From positions 1 to 64,000 of the forward strand of contig NZ_JAERUC010000153.1 of the NCBI RefSeq assembly GCF_016745505.1: DNA of 64,000 nucleotides. Reading direction: 5' to 3'. Position 1 is the first letter of the stretch. Every line of letters begins with the position of its first letter. The translations under genes and the position numbers were made by a program. Positions 36,143 through 43,398 of the stretch are shown here, one piece after another. Below the pieces are notes generated by a model. The model was given only the letters and a program-made list of their open reading frames with translations. It was not told the origin of the DNA and did no database searches. This DNA is from Streptomyces silvae (GTDB lineage: Bacteria > Actinomycetota > Actinomycetes > Streptomycetales > Streptomycetaceae).

Positions 36143-37165
36143 TCAGATCCTGGGCTGTTGCTGCGTGATGCAGTGGATGCCTCCACCACCGGCAAAGATC
36201 GTACGGGCGTCGACGGGTGTCACCGTACGGCCGGGGAACAGGTCGCGGAACACGGCCGCCGCCTCGTCGTCCCTGGGGTCGTCGAAGGCGCAGAGGACCA
36301 CGCCGTCGTTGCAGAGGTAGTGGTTGATGTAGGAGAAGTCGGCCCAGGCGCCCTCCGCGTCGGTGAGCGCCGTGGGTGCCGGGATCTCCACGACCTCCAG
36401 CGGGCGGCCCCCCGCGTCGGTGGCGGCCCGCAGGATCCGGACCGTCTCCCGGGTGATCTCGTGGTCCGGGTGGGACGGGTCGGGCTGGACATGGGCGACG
36501 ACGACACCCGGACGGGCGAACGCGGCGACGATGTCGACGTGGCCGAGGGTGCCGTACGTCCCGTAGTCGCCGGCCAGGCCGCGCGGCAGCCAGATCGCCT
36601 TCGCGGTGCCGAGCCGGGCGTGGATCTCCGCCTCGACGGCCTCCCGGGTCCAGCCGGGGTTGCGTTCCTTACCCAGCTGGACGGTCTCGGTGAGCAGCAC
36701 GGTGCCCTCGCCGTCCACATGGATCGCGCCGCCCTCGTTGACCAGGGGCGAGCTGTGCACGGGCACCCCGGCCAGCTCGGCGACGCCCTTCGCGATGTGC
36801 CGGTCGTGCTCCCAGCGGGCCCAGCCCTGGGCGCCCCAGCCGTTGAACGTCCAGTCCACGGCGGCGAGTTCGCGGGTGTCGGGGTCGACGACGAAGGTCG
36901 GGCCGATGTCCCGCATCCAGGCGTCGTCGAGGGGGCGTACGGCGGTCTCGACATCCGGGCCGAGGAGCGTGCGGGCACTGTCCTCCTGGCCCGGGCCGAC
37001 GATCACGGTGACGGGTTCGAAGCGGCGTACGGCGCGGGCGACGGCGGCCCAGGCCCGGCGCGCCTCGTCGAGCTCGGCCGGGGTGGCGAAGGTGGGGTTG
37101 GGGCCCGGCCAGGCCATCCAGGTGCGCTCGTGCGGGGCCCACTCGGGCGGCATGCGGAAGGTCAT
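36143..37165 (-). CDS. aguA: Agmatine deiminase
   Basis: A 340-aa peptidyl-arginine-deiminase-family enzyme converting agmatine to N-carbamoylputrescine and ammonia. It has MPPEWAPHERTWMAWP at the N-terminus, RDIGPTFVV, NGWGAQGWARWEHD, the general base region LGHVDIVAAFARPG and the nucleophile Cys332 in GGGGIHCITQQQP. No carbamoylputrescine amidase gene is adjacent; instead it sits between urease-like genes and a TetR gene. It is likely part of nitrogen scavenging from polyamines or ureido compounds. Confidence 0.92.
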   Translation of the reverse strand: MTFRMPPEWAPHERTWMAWPGPNPTFATPAELDEARRAWAAVARAVRRFEPVTVIVGPGQEDSARTLLGPDVETAVRPLDDAWMRDIGPTFVVDPDTRELAAVDWTFNGWGAQGWARWEHDRHIAKGVAELAGVPVHSSPLVNEGGAIHVDGEGTVLLTETVQLGKERNPGWTREAVEAEIHARLGTAKAIWLPRGLAGDYGTYGTLGHVDIVAAFARPGVVVAHVQPDPSHPDHEITRETVRILRAATDAGGRPLEVVEIPAPTALTDAEGAWADFSYINHYLCNDGVVLCAFDDPRDDEAAAVFRDLFPGRTVTPVDARTIFAGGGGIHCITQQQPRI

Positions 37166-37173
37166 GGCGGGTC

Positions 37174-38856
37174 CTAGAGGAAGTAGAGGCGGTTCAGGGA
37201 GACGGACTCGGCGGCGGGCGAGCGCAGCGGGTCGCCGTCCAGGGTGACGAGGCCCGTCCCGGCGTCGACACCGACGGTCCCGGTACGGGAGTTGAGGAGC
37301 AGGTCCGCGGGCCCGATGGAGCGCGTGCCCCGGACCGCGACCCGGCGGCGGCGGGTGGGCATGAGGTCGGCGCCCAGCTGGGCGGCGGCCTCCGCGACGA
37401 AGGCGACGGAGAGATCGGCGGCCGTCGCCCCGTACGCGCCGAACTGCGGCCCCAGGACGAGGGGTTCGCAGGTGTCCGTGGCCGCGTTGGGGTCGCCGGT
37501 GACGCCGTACGCGGGAAAGCCGGACTTCAGGACCAGCTGGGGCTTCGCGCCGAAGAACTCGGGGTGCCACAGGACGATGTCGGCGAGCTTCCCCGGCTCG
37601 ATGGAGCCGACCTCGTGCGCGATGCCGTGGGCGATGGCGGGGTTGACCGTGAGCTTGGCGATGTAGCGCAGCACCCGGGCGTTGTCGTCGCCGGGGCCGT
37701 CGCCCTCCAGGGGGCCGAACTCGGCCTTCATCTTCGCGGCCATGGCGAAGGTGCGGCGCACGGTCTCGCCGGCCCGGCCCATGCCCTGCGCGTCGGAGGA
37801 GGTGATGCCGATGGCGCCCAGGTCGTGCAGGACGTCCTCGGCGCCCATGGTTCCGGCCCTGATCCGGTCGCGGGCCATGGCGGCGTCGCCGGGCAGGTCG
37901 GTCTTGAGGTCGTGGACGGAGACGATCATCCCGTAGTGCTCGGCGACGGCGTCCCGGCCGAAGGGGAGCGTCGGGTTGGTGGAGGACCCGATGACGTTGG
38001 GGACGCCCGCCATCTTCAGCACGTTGGGCACGTGCCCGCCGCCGCAGCCCTCGATGTGGAAGGCGTGGATCGTCCGGCCTTCGAGCACGCTCAGGGTGTC
38101 CTCGACGGAGAGGCACTCGTTCAGCCCGTCGCTGTGCAGGGCGACCTGGACGTCGTGGTCCTCGGCGACCCGCAGGGCGGTGTCCAGGGCACGGGTGTGG
38201 GCGCCCATGTCCTCGTGGACCTTGAAGCCGCAGGCCCCGCCCTCGGCGAGGGCCTCCACCAGCGGCGCCTGGTGGGAGGACGAACCGCGGGCCAGGAAGC
38301 CTATGTTGACGGGCCAGGCGTCGAAGGCGTTGAAGGCGTGGCGCAGGGCCCACGGGGAGTTGACGCCGACGCCCCACACCGGGCCGAACTCCTGGCCGAT
38401 GATCGTGGTGACGCCGGAGGCCAGGGACGCCTCCATGATGCGCGGGGAGAGCAGGTGGACATGGGGGTCCACGGCTCCGGCCGTGGCGATCATGCCCTCG
38501 CCGGAGACGATGGTGGTGCCGGTGCCGACGACCACGTCGACCCCGTCGAGGGTGTCCGGGTTGCCGGCCCGCCCGATCGCGGCGATACGGCCCTCGCGGA
38601 TGCCGATCGAGACCTTCCGGATGCCCAGCACGGCGTCGATGACCAGCACGTTGCTGATGACGACGTCGCAGGTCTCCCGGACGGCTGCGGCCTTCAGGTG
38701 CAGGCCGTCGCGGGCCGTCTTGCCGAAGCCGGCGAGGAACTCGTCGCCCTGCTTCTGGGAGTCGGACTCCACGCGGACGGTCAGCCCGGAGTCACCGAGC
38801 CTGACCCGGTCCCCGGCGCGCGGGCCGTGCACGGAGGCGTACTCGTACGGGTCCAT
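37174..38856 (-). CDS. ureC: Urease alpha subunit, atypical paralog (flap Cys replaced by Val)
   Basis: A 560-aa UreC-type protein. The nickel ligands appear conserved: DPHVHL, the carboxylated Lys in CGFKVHEDMG, VALHSDGLNE, EGCGGGHVPN and the Asp of TSSDAQGMGR. In standard ureases the mobile flap reads CHHLD; aligned from the AEDVLHDLGA anchor, this protein reads VHDLK, so the flap Cys is Val while the following catalytic His is kept. No ureD/E/F/G accessory genes are near, so maturation would rely on another locus. The ATG shares one base with the ureAB stop (TGATG). Confidence 0.88.
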   Translation of the reverse strand: MDPYEYASVHGPRAGDRVRLGDSGLTVRVESDSQKQGDEFLAGFGKTARDGLHLKAAAVRETCDVVISNVLVIDAVLGIRKVSIGIREGRIAAIGRAGNPDTLDGVDVVVGTGTTIVSGEGMIATAGAVDPHVHLLSPRIMEASLASGVTTIIGQEFGPVWGVGVNSPWALRHAFNAFDAWPVNIGFLARGSSSHQAPLVEALAEGGACGFKVHEDMGAHTRALDTALRVAEDHDVQVALHSDGLNECLSVEDTLSVLEGRTIHAFHIEGCGGGHVPNVLKMAGVPNVIGSSTNPTLPFGRDAVAEHYGMIVSVHDLKTDLPGDAAMARDRIRAGTMGAEDVLHDLGAIGITSSDAQGMGRAGETVRRTFAMAAKMKAEFGPLEGDGPGDDNARVLRYIAKLTVNPAIAHGIAHEVGSIEPGKLADIVLWHPEFFGAKPQLVLKSGFPAYGVTGDPNAATDTCEPLVLGPQFGAYGATAADLSVAFVAEAAAQLGADLMPTRRRRVAVRGTRSIGPADLLLNSRTGTVGVDAGTGLVTLDGDPLRSPAAESVSLNRLYFL

Positions 38857-39545
38857 CAGTTCTCCTCCCCCGCTCCGAGGTAGCCGCAGGCTGCTGCTCT
38901 GCGCAGTGCCTCCTCCTTCGCGCCCGGCGCGTCCAGCGGCCCGTCCACGAGCCCGGCGAAGCCGATCGCGATCCGGTCGCCGCCGAGGGGGACGAGCGCC
39001 GCGTCGGCGGTCTCGCCCGGGCCGAAGCGGACGGAGGAGCCGGCCGGCACGCCGAGCCGCATCCCGTACGCCGCCGCGCGGTCGAAGTCGAGCCGGGGGT
39101 TGGCCTCGAAGAAGTGGAAATGGGACGTCACGCTGACCGGGACCGTCGCGGTGTTACGGACGGTGAGCCGCACGGCGGGCTCCGGATCCGGCGTCGCGGG
39201 GCCGGGGAGCAGCGCGCCGGGGGCGTCGTCGCCGAGGCCGCCTCCGGCGAGCGGTTCGCTGACGACCGCGAGCCGGGAGCCGTCGTCGAACACGGCCTCC
39301 ACCTGGACCTCGGTGACCACATCGGCCACGCCCGGCAGCACGTCGTCCGGCCCCAGCACGGCACTGGCCGCCTCGATCGCCTCGGCCAGCCTGCGTCCGT
39401 CCCTGGCCGCCTCGCAGACGGTGTCCGCGATCAGGGCGGTCGCCTCGGGCACGTTGAGCCGCAGGCCACGGGCGCGCCTGGCTCTGGCCAGCTCGGCGGC
39501 GCCGAAGAGCAGCAGCCGGTCGCGTTCGGTCGGGGTCAGTCGCAC
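38856..39545 (-). CDS. ureAB: Fused urease gamma-beta subunit
   Basis: A 229-aa fusion. Residues 1-100 are the gamma subunit (LTPTERDRLLLFGAAELARARRARGLRLN, ALIADTVCEAARDGR) and residues about 120-225 the beta subunit (VRNTATVPVSVTSHFHFFEANPRLDFDRA, GIRL-equivalent YGMRLGVPAGSSVRFGPGE). Fusion of UreA and UreB is seen in several actinomycetes. The GTG at 39545 has AGGAGG eight bases upstream. It is the first gene of the four-gene operon, with a clear promoter/operator just upstream. Confidence 0.92.
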   Translation of the reverse strand: MRLTPTERDRLLLFGAAELARARRARGLRLNVPEATALIADTVCEAARDGRRLAEAIEAASAVLGPDDVLPGVADVVTEVQVEAVFDDGSRLAVVSEPLAGGGLGDDAPGALLPGPATPDPEPAVRLTVRNTATVPVSVTSHFHFFEANPRLDFDRAAAYGMRLGVPAGSSVRFGPGETADAALVPLGGDRIAIGFAGLVDGPLDAPGAKEEALRRAAACGYLGAGEEN

Positions 39546-39595
39546 GTCACGGACCTCCTGGTCGGAGCGCTGGATCCTGAGAGCATTGGAGCAGC

Positions 39596-39626
39596 ACTCT
39601 AACCAGGTTTTGAGCGGCGCTCAAAA
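39596..39626 (-). promoter_or_regulatory. Promoter and palindromic operator of the urease operon
   Basis: On the minus strand TTGAGC (39624-39619) and TAGAGT (39601-39596) are separated by exactly 17 bp. The -35 hexamer lies inside the perfect palindrome TTTTGAGCGGCGCTCAAAA (39608-39626), a fitting site for the TetR protein encoded at the end of the operon. Confidence 0.75.
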
Positions 39627-39650
39627 TGTGTGGCAGGACGCAGGTACGAC

Positions 39651-39684
39651 GAAGGCCGCGCCCCCGGTCGGGGACGCGGCCTTC
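39651..39684 (-). terminator. Terminator after ilvE
   Basis: Perfect 10-bp inverted repeat GAAGGCCGCG ... CGCGGCCTTC, about 20 bp past the ilvE stop. Confidence 0.85.
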
Positions 39685-39702
39685 CTGGGTACGGCGGAGC
39701 GG

Positions 39703-40806
39703 CTAGCCGAGCTCGTGCATCCAGCCGTGGGTGTCCTGGACGACACCGCGCTGGATGTCCAGCAGGCGCTCGCGCAGCTTGAGGGTGACCTCGCCCGGGG
39801 TGCCGTCGCCCTGGGTCCACTCGCCGTCCGCGGACTTCACGGTGCCGACGGGCGTGATGACGGCGGCGGTGCCGCAGGCGAAGACCTCGGTGAGGGTGCC
39901 GTTCCCGGTGTCGGCGCGCCACTGGTCGATGGAGACGCGCCCCTCCTCGGAGGCGTAACCGAGGTCACGGGCGACGGTGAGGAGGGAGTCACGGGTGACT
40001 CCGGCGAGCAGCGAGCCGGTGAGGGAGGGCGTGACGATCTTCTTGCTGCCGTCCTCCTGCCCGTACACGAAGTAGAGGTTCATCCCGCCGAGCTCCTCGA
40101 CCCACTTGTGCTCGACGGCGTCGAGGTAGGCGACCTGGTCGCAGCCGCGTGCGGCGGCCTCGGCCTGGGCGAGCAGGGAGGCGGCGTAGTTGCCGCCGGT
40201 CTTGGCGTCGCCCATGCCGCCGGGGACGGCGCGGACCCGGTCCTGGGAGAGCCAGATCGAGACGGGCTTCACACCGCCGGGGAAGTAGGCGCCGGCGGGC
40301 GAGGCGATGACGAGGAAGAGGTACTCGTTGGCCGGCCGGACACCGAGGCCCACCTCGGTGGCGATCATGAAGGGGCGCAGGTAGAGGGACTCCTCGCCGC
40401 CGTGGGCCGGGACCCAGGCCTGGTCCTGCTGGACCAGGACGTCGCAGGCCTCGATGAAGGTCTCGACGGGCAGCTCCGGCATCGCGAGCCGGGCGGCGGA
40501 GCGCTGGAAGCGGGCGGCGTTGGCCTCCGGGCGGAAGGTGGCGACCGTGCCGTCGGGCTGCCGATAGGCCTTGAGCCCCTCGAAGATCTCCTGCGCGTAG
40601 TGCAGCGTCATGTTGGCCGGGTCCATGGACAGCGGCCCGTACGGCACGAGCTGGCCGTCGTGCCAGCCGCGGCCCTCCGTCCAGCGGATGGTCACCATGT
40701 GGTCGGTGAAGTGGCGGCCGAAGCCGGGGCTGGCCAGGATCGCCTCGCGCTCCGCGTCGGACAGCGGGTTCGAGGAGGGCTTGAGCTCGATCGTGGGCGT
40801 CGTCAT
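39703..40806 (-). CDS. ilvE: Branched-chain amino acid aminotransferase
   Basis: A 367-aa class IV PLP enzyme of the eukaryote/mycobacterial IlvE type. The motifs [17 protein letters not shown], the PLP lysine region [27 protein letters not shown] and the PLP phosphate loop [12 protein letters not shown] are intact. It performs the last step of Leu, Ile and Val synthesis and the first of their breakdown, using 2-oxoglutarate. It lies beside leuB and near cimA, each with its own terminator. Confidence 0.96.
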   Translation of the reverse strand: MTTPTIELKPSSNPLSDAEREAILASPGFGRHFTDHMVTIRWTEGRGWHDGQLVPYGPLSMDPANMTLHYAQEIFEGLKAYRQPDGTVATFRPEANAARFQRSAARLAMPELPVETFIEACDVLVQQDQAWVPAHGGEESLYLRPFMIATEVGLGVRPANEYLFLVIASPAGAYFPGGVKPVSIWLSQDRVRAVPGGMGDAKTGGNYAASLLAQAEAAARGCDQVAYLDAVEHKWVEELGGMNLYFVYGQEDGSKKIVTPSLTGSLLAGVTRDSLLTVARDLGYASEEGRVSIDQWRADTGNGTLTEVFACGTAAVITPVGTVKSADGEWTQGDGTPGEVTLKLRERLLDIQRGVVQDTHGWMHELG

Positions 40807-40859
40807 GAGTGCGTGTCCTTCACCGGTCTTGTGTGTGATGGACCGCGCTCACGCCCGCT

Positions 40860-40880
40860 CCCGCCCGGTATCCGGGCGGG
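40860..40880 (-). other. Hairpin in the ilvE 5' region
   Basis: Perfect 9-bp inverted repeat CCCGCCCGG-N3-CCGGGCGGG within the roughly 240-bp region between the leuB terminator and ilvE. It has no T-run. It could be a leader structure affecting ilvE. No leader peptide rich in branched-chain codons was found here. Confidence 0.4.
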
Positions 40881-41044
40881 TTGTAGGACGTCCGAGCTCT
40901 ACCGCGAGCCGCGGTCCCGCGTTCGATTATCTCCCGGGGGCGGCTCTGCACGAAATGATGCGATTGCGGTGTGGCTCACGGGACGCTGACGCGACACGCG
41001 AACGCGGTCCAGGGGTCGATGGTGGCACCCGGGGACCGCAAGGT

Positions 41045-41079
41045 GAAGCCGCCGGGTGCGGTTGCGACCCGGCGGCTTC
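41045..41079 (-). terminator. Terminator after leuB
   Basis: Perfect 13-bp inverted repeat GAAGCCGCCGGGT-N9-ACCCGGCGGCTTC, 18 bp past the leuB stop. Confidence 0.9.
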
Positions 41080-41096
41080 GAAGTGGAGACGTCGGG

Positions 41097-42140
41097 TCAG
41101 CTCGCTACGCGTACCGCGAGCGCGTCGCCGATCTGGTCGGTGGTACGTGCGTTCTGCCCGTCACGCTCCGCGAGGTCGGCGGAGACGGCCTCCTCGATGC
41201 GCACGGCCTCGGACTCGTAGCCGAGGTGGCGCAGCAGGAGGGCGACGGAGAGGATCGTGGCCGTCGGGTCGGCCTTGCCCTGGCCCGCGATGTCGGGCGC
41301 GGTGCCGTGCACCGGCTCGAACATGGACGGGAAGGCGCCCGTCGGGTTGATGTTGCCGGACGCGGCCAGGCCGATTCCGCCGGTCACGGCGGCGGCCAGG
41401 TCGGTGAGGATGTCACCGAAGAGGTTGTCGGTGACGATGACGTCGAAGCGCTCCGGCTGGGTGACGAAGAAGATCGTCGCGGCGTCGACGTGCAGGTAGT
41501 CGGTGGTGACCTCGGGGAACTCGGCCGCGACCTTGTCGAAGGTGTTCTTCCACAGGTGGCCGGCGTGCACGAGGACGTTGTTCTTGTGGACCAGCGTCAG
41601 CTTCCTGCGAGGGCGGGCGGCGGCACGCGCGAAGGCGTCGCGCACGACACGCTCGACGCCGTACGCGGTGTTGACGCTGACCTCGGTGGCGACCTCGTGC
41701 TCGGTGCCCGTGCGCAGCGAACCGCCGTTGCCCGTGTACGGGCCCTCGGTACCCTCACGGACGACGACGAAGTCGATCTCGGGGCGGCCGGCCAGCGGGG
41801 TCGCGGTGTTCGGGTAGAGCTTCGACGGCCGCAGGTTGATGAAGTGGTCGAAGGCGAAGCGCAGCTTCAGCAGCAGCCCCCGCTCCAGCACGCCCGACGG
41901 CACGGACGGGTCGCCGATGGCGCCGAGCAGGATGGCGTCGTGGCCCTTGAGGGCCTCCAGCTCCGCGTCGGGGAGGGTCTCACCGGTGCGGTGCCATCGC
42001 CGGGCGCCGAGGTCGTACTCCTTGGTCTCCAGCTTCACATCCTGCGGGAGAACAGCGTTGAGAACCTTGAGGCCCTGGGTGACGACCTCCTGGCCGATAC
42101 CGTCGCCGGGGATCACTGCGAGATCGATGCTGCGAGACAT
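41097..42140 (-). CDS. leuB: 3-isopropylmalate dehydrogenase
   Basis: A 347-aa beta-decarboxylating dehydrogenase (IPMDH), third step of leucine synthesis. Visible motifs are the N-terminal [11 protein letters not shown], substrate-binding [30 protein letters not shown], the Lys-Asn pair [12 protein letters not shown], the metal aspartates [12 protein letters not shown] and the NAD site [15 protein letters not shown]. The GEGPYTG-type loop and length fit LeuB rather than isocitrate dehydrogenase. Monocistronic. Confidence 0.96.
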   Translation of the reverse strand: MSRSIDLAVIPGDGIGQEVVTQGLKVLNAVLPQDVKLETKEYDLGARRWHRTGETLPDAELEALKGHDAILLGAIGDPSVPSGVLERGLLLKLRFAFDHFINLRPSKLYPNTATPLAGRPEIDFVVVREGTEGPYTGNGGSLRTGTEHEVATEVSVNTAYGVERVVRDAFARAAARPRRKLTLVHKNNVLVHAGHLWKNTFDKVAAEFPEVTTDYLHVDAATIFFVTQPERFDVIVTDNLFGDILTDLAAAVTGGIGLAASGNINPTGAFPSMFEPVHGTAPDIAGQGKADPTATILSVALLLRHLGYESEAVRIEEAVSADLAERDGQNARTTDQIGDALAVRVAS

Positions 42141-42252
42141 ACAGGCACCCTAGCTTCCGTCCCACCCCATGACATTCAACGTCCACGATGCGGACATCAG
42201 GGCTCCCGCCGGCGGGCGGGCGTCACGGGGCGGGAGCGCGGCCTCAGTGGCC

Positions 42253-42378
42253 TCAGTGGCCCGTCGAACCGCCGTTGTCCCGGCGGTCGAGGGCCCGCTG
42301 CAGGGCCGCGGCGGCGTTCTTGCGCTCCGACTCGGAGCGGGAGGTGTGGCGGACGCGACGGACGGTGGTCTCGGCCAT
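42253..42378 (-). CDS. Small basic/acidic 41-aa hypothetical protein
   Basis: A short frame MAETTVRRVRHTSRS... ending NGGSTGH, with 18 charged residues and no hydrophobic core; it is probably helical. AAGGAG lies ten bases before the ATG. Small proteins of this kind are conserved upstream of leuB in Streptomyces, as far as I recall. The function is unknown. It is followed by leuB 112 bp downstream on the same strand. Confidence 0.6.
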   Translation of the reverse strand: MAETTVRRVRHTSRSESERKNAAAALQRALDRRDNGGSTGH

Positions 42379-42404
42379 GGGGGATCGACTCCTTGAGATC
42401 GCGT

Positions 42405-42448
42405 GGATTTCGAGATCGGGATTTCGCGCAACGGATATCGAGATCGGG
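42405..42448. repeat. Direct 16-bp repeats upstream of the 41-aa gene
   Basis: GGATTTCGAGATCGGG (42405-42420) and GGATATCGAGATCGGG (42433-42448) differ by one base and lie 28 bp apart, each followed by ATTTCG. They lie within 30-70 bp of the small gene's start and may bind a regulator. The rest of 42449-42648 holds an imperfect hairpin at 42582-42618 but no gene. Confidence 0.6.
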
Positions 42449-42648
42449 GGATTTCGAGGCGCCGGAAGGGGCGGGGAGCGGATGCCGCAGGGGTTGCCTG
42501 CTCGGGGCACGCTCACGCACGCCGGTCGCTGGATCAGCGATTCGTTCGGCTTCTACAAAGCTAGGACAGCTCGGGCCATCTGTCTCTACAGATACTCGGA
42601 CTTCCTACTATCTGAGACGGCGGAGTTCACGGAGCCCTCCGCCGGGCC

Positions 42649-43248
42649 TCAGAAATCCACGGTGAGCTGCGCCTCGATGTGGGCGCGCAGGACGCCGGCC
42701 ATGTCCGGGGCGCAGTCGCCGAGCAGCCACTGCACCTGGAGTCCGTCCATCAGGGCGATCAGCTGCCGGCCCGCGGCGTCGGGGTCCACACCCGGCCGCA
42801 GCGCACCCTCCAGGCGTGCCTGTTCGTACGCCAGGCGGGCGCCCGCCACCGAGTTCTCGTAGCGGCGTACGAAGTATCCGTGGGCGGGGTGGTCGGCGGC
42901 CGTCGCCTCGGCGGAGACCACCGTGAACAGCTCGACGATCCCGCGCCGCGAGGAGTTGAGCTCCGCCAGCTCGGCGAACCGCCGCAGCCGTCCGACGCCC
43001 GTGGTACCGCCGAGCGAGAGCCATTCGTCGTCCACGTCGTCGCGGTGCTCCAGCACGGCGAGCAGCAGCGCCTCCTTGGTCGGGAAGTGGTGCAGCAGAC
43101 CGGTGTGGGAGATGCCGCAGCGGGTCGCGATCACCCGCAGCGAGGCGCCCCGGTAACCGGCCTCGCCGAACAGGGACATGGCCTGGTCGAGGATCTCGCG
43201 CCGCTTCGCACGGCCCTTCGCGTAGCCGCGCAGCGCTTCGGCCGTCAC
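42649..43248 (-). CDS. TetR-family regulator of the divergent GH3 gene
   Basis: A 199-aa regulator with helix-turn-helix at about residues 15-60 (ILDQAMSLFGEAGYRGASLRVIATRCGISHTGLLHHFPTKEALLL) and a ligand domain ending in LIALMDGLQVQWLLGD, as in many sugar-hydrolase-linked TetR proteins of Streptomyces. The GTG at 43248 has GGAGAG six bases upstream. It lies head to head with the GH3 gene, with an inverted repeat in the shared promoter region, so repression of GH3 released by a sugar ligand is likely. Confidence 0.9.
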   Translation of the reverse strand: MTAEALRGYAKGRAKRREILDQAMSLFGEAGYRGASLRVIATRCGISHTGLLHHFPTKEALLLAVLEHRDDVDDEWLSLGGTTGVGRLRRFAELAELNSSRRGIVELFTVVSAEATAADHPAHGYFVRRYENSVAGARLAYEQARLEGALRPGVDPDAAGRQLIALMDGLQVQWLLGDCAPDMAGVLRAHIEAQLTVDF

Positions 43249-43353
43249 TTGCCACTCTCCCGGTCCGCCGGCTTCGGTCGGGCCGGCACGTCGGTGCATC
43301 GGGTTCCATTCAACTCCCCCGGAGGACCGCCTCCGGAGATTCGACCGCCGGAG

Positions 43354-43375
43354 ATACTTACCAGGTGGTCGGTAT
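43354..43375. promoter_or_regulatory. Candidate TetR operator before the cytoplasmic GH3 gene
   Basis: Inverted repeat with arms ATACttACCA and TGGTcgGTAT around a central GG (8 of 10 arm positions pair), 24-45 bp before the GH3 GTG start, overlapping its probable promoter. Confidence 0.65.
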
Positions 43376-43398
43376 TGACTCTATGGTGAAGGGGAACC

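Noticed and set aside
40860-40880. Hairpin before ilvE considered as a third branched-chain attenuator
   Set aside because: No T-run and no nearby short frame with Ile, Leu or Val codons; kept only as an unexplained leader hairpin.
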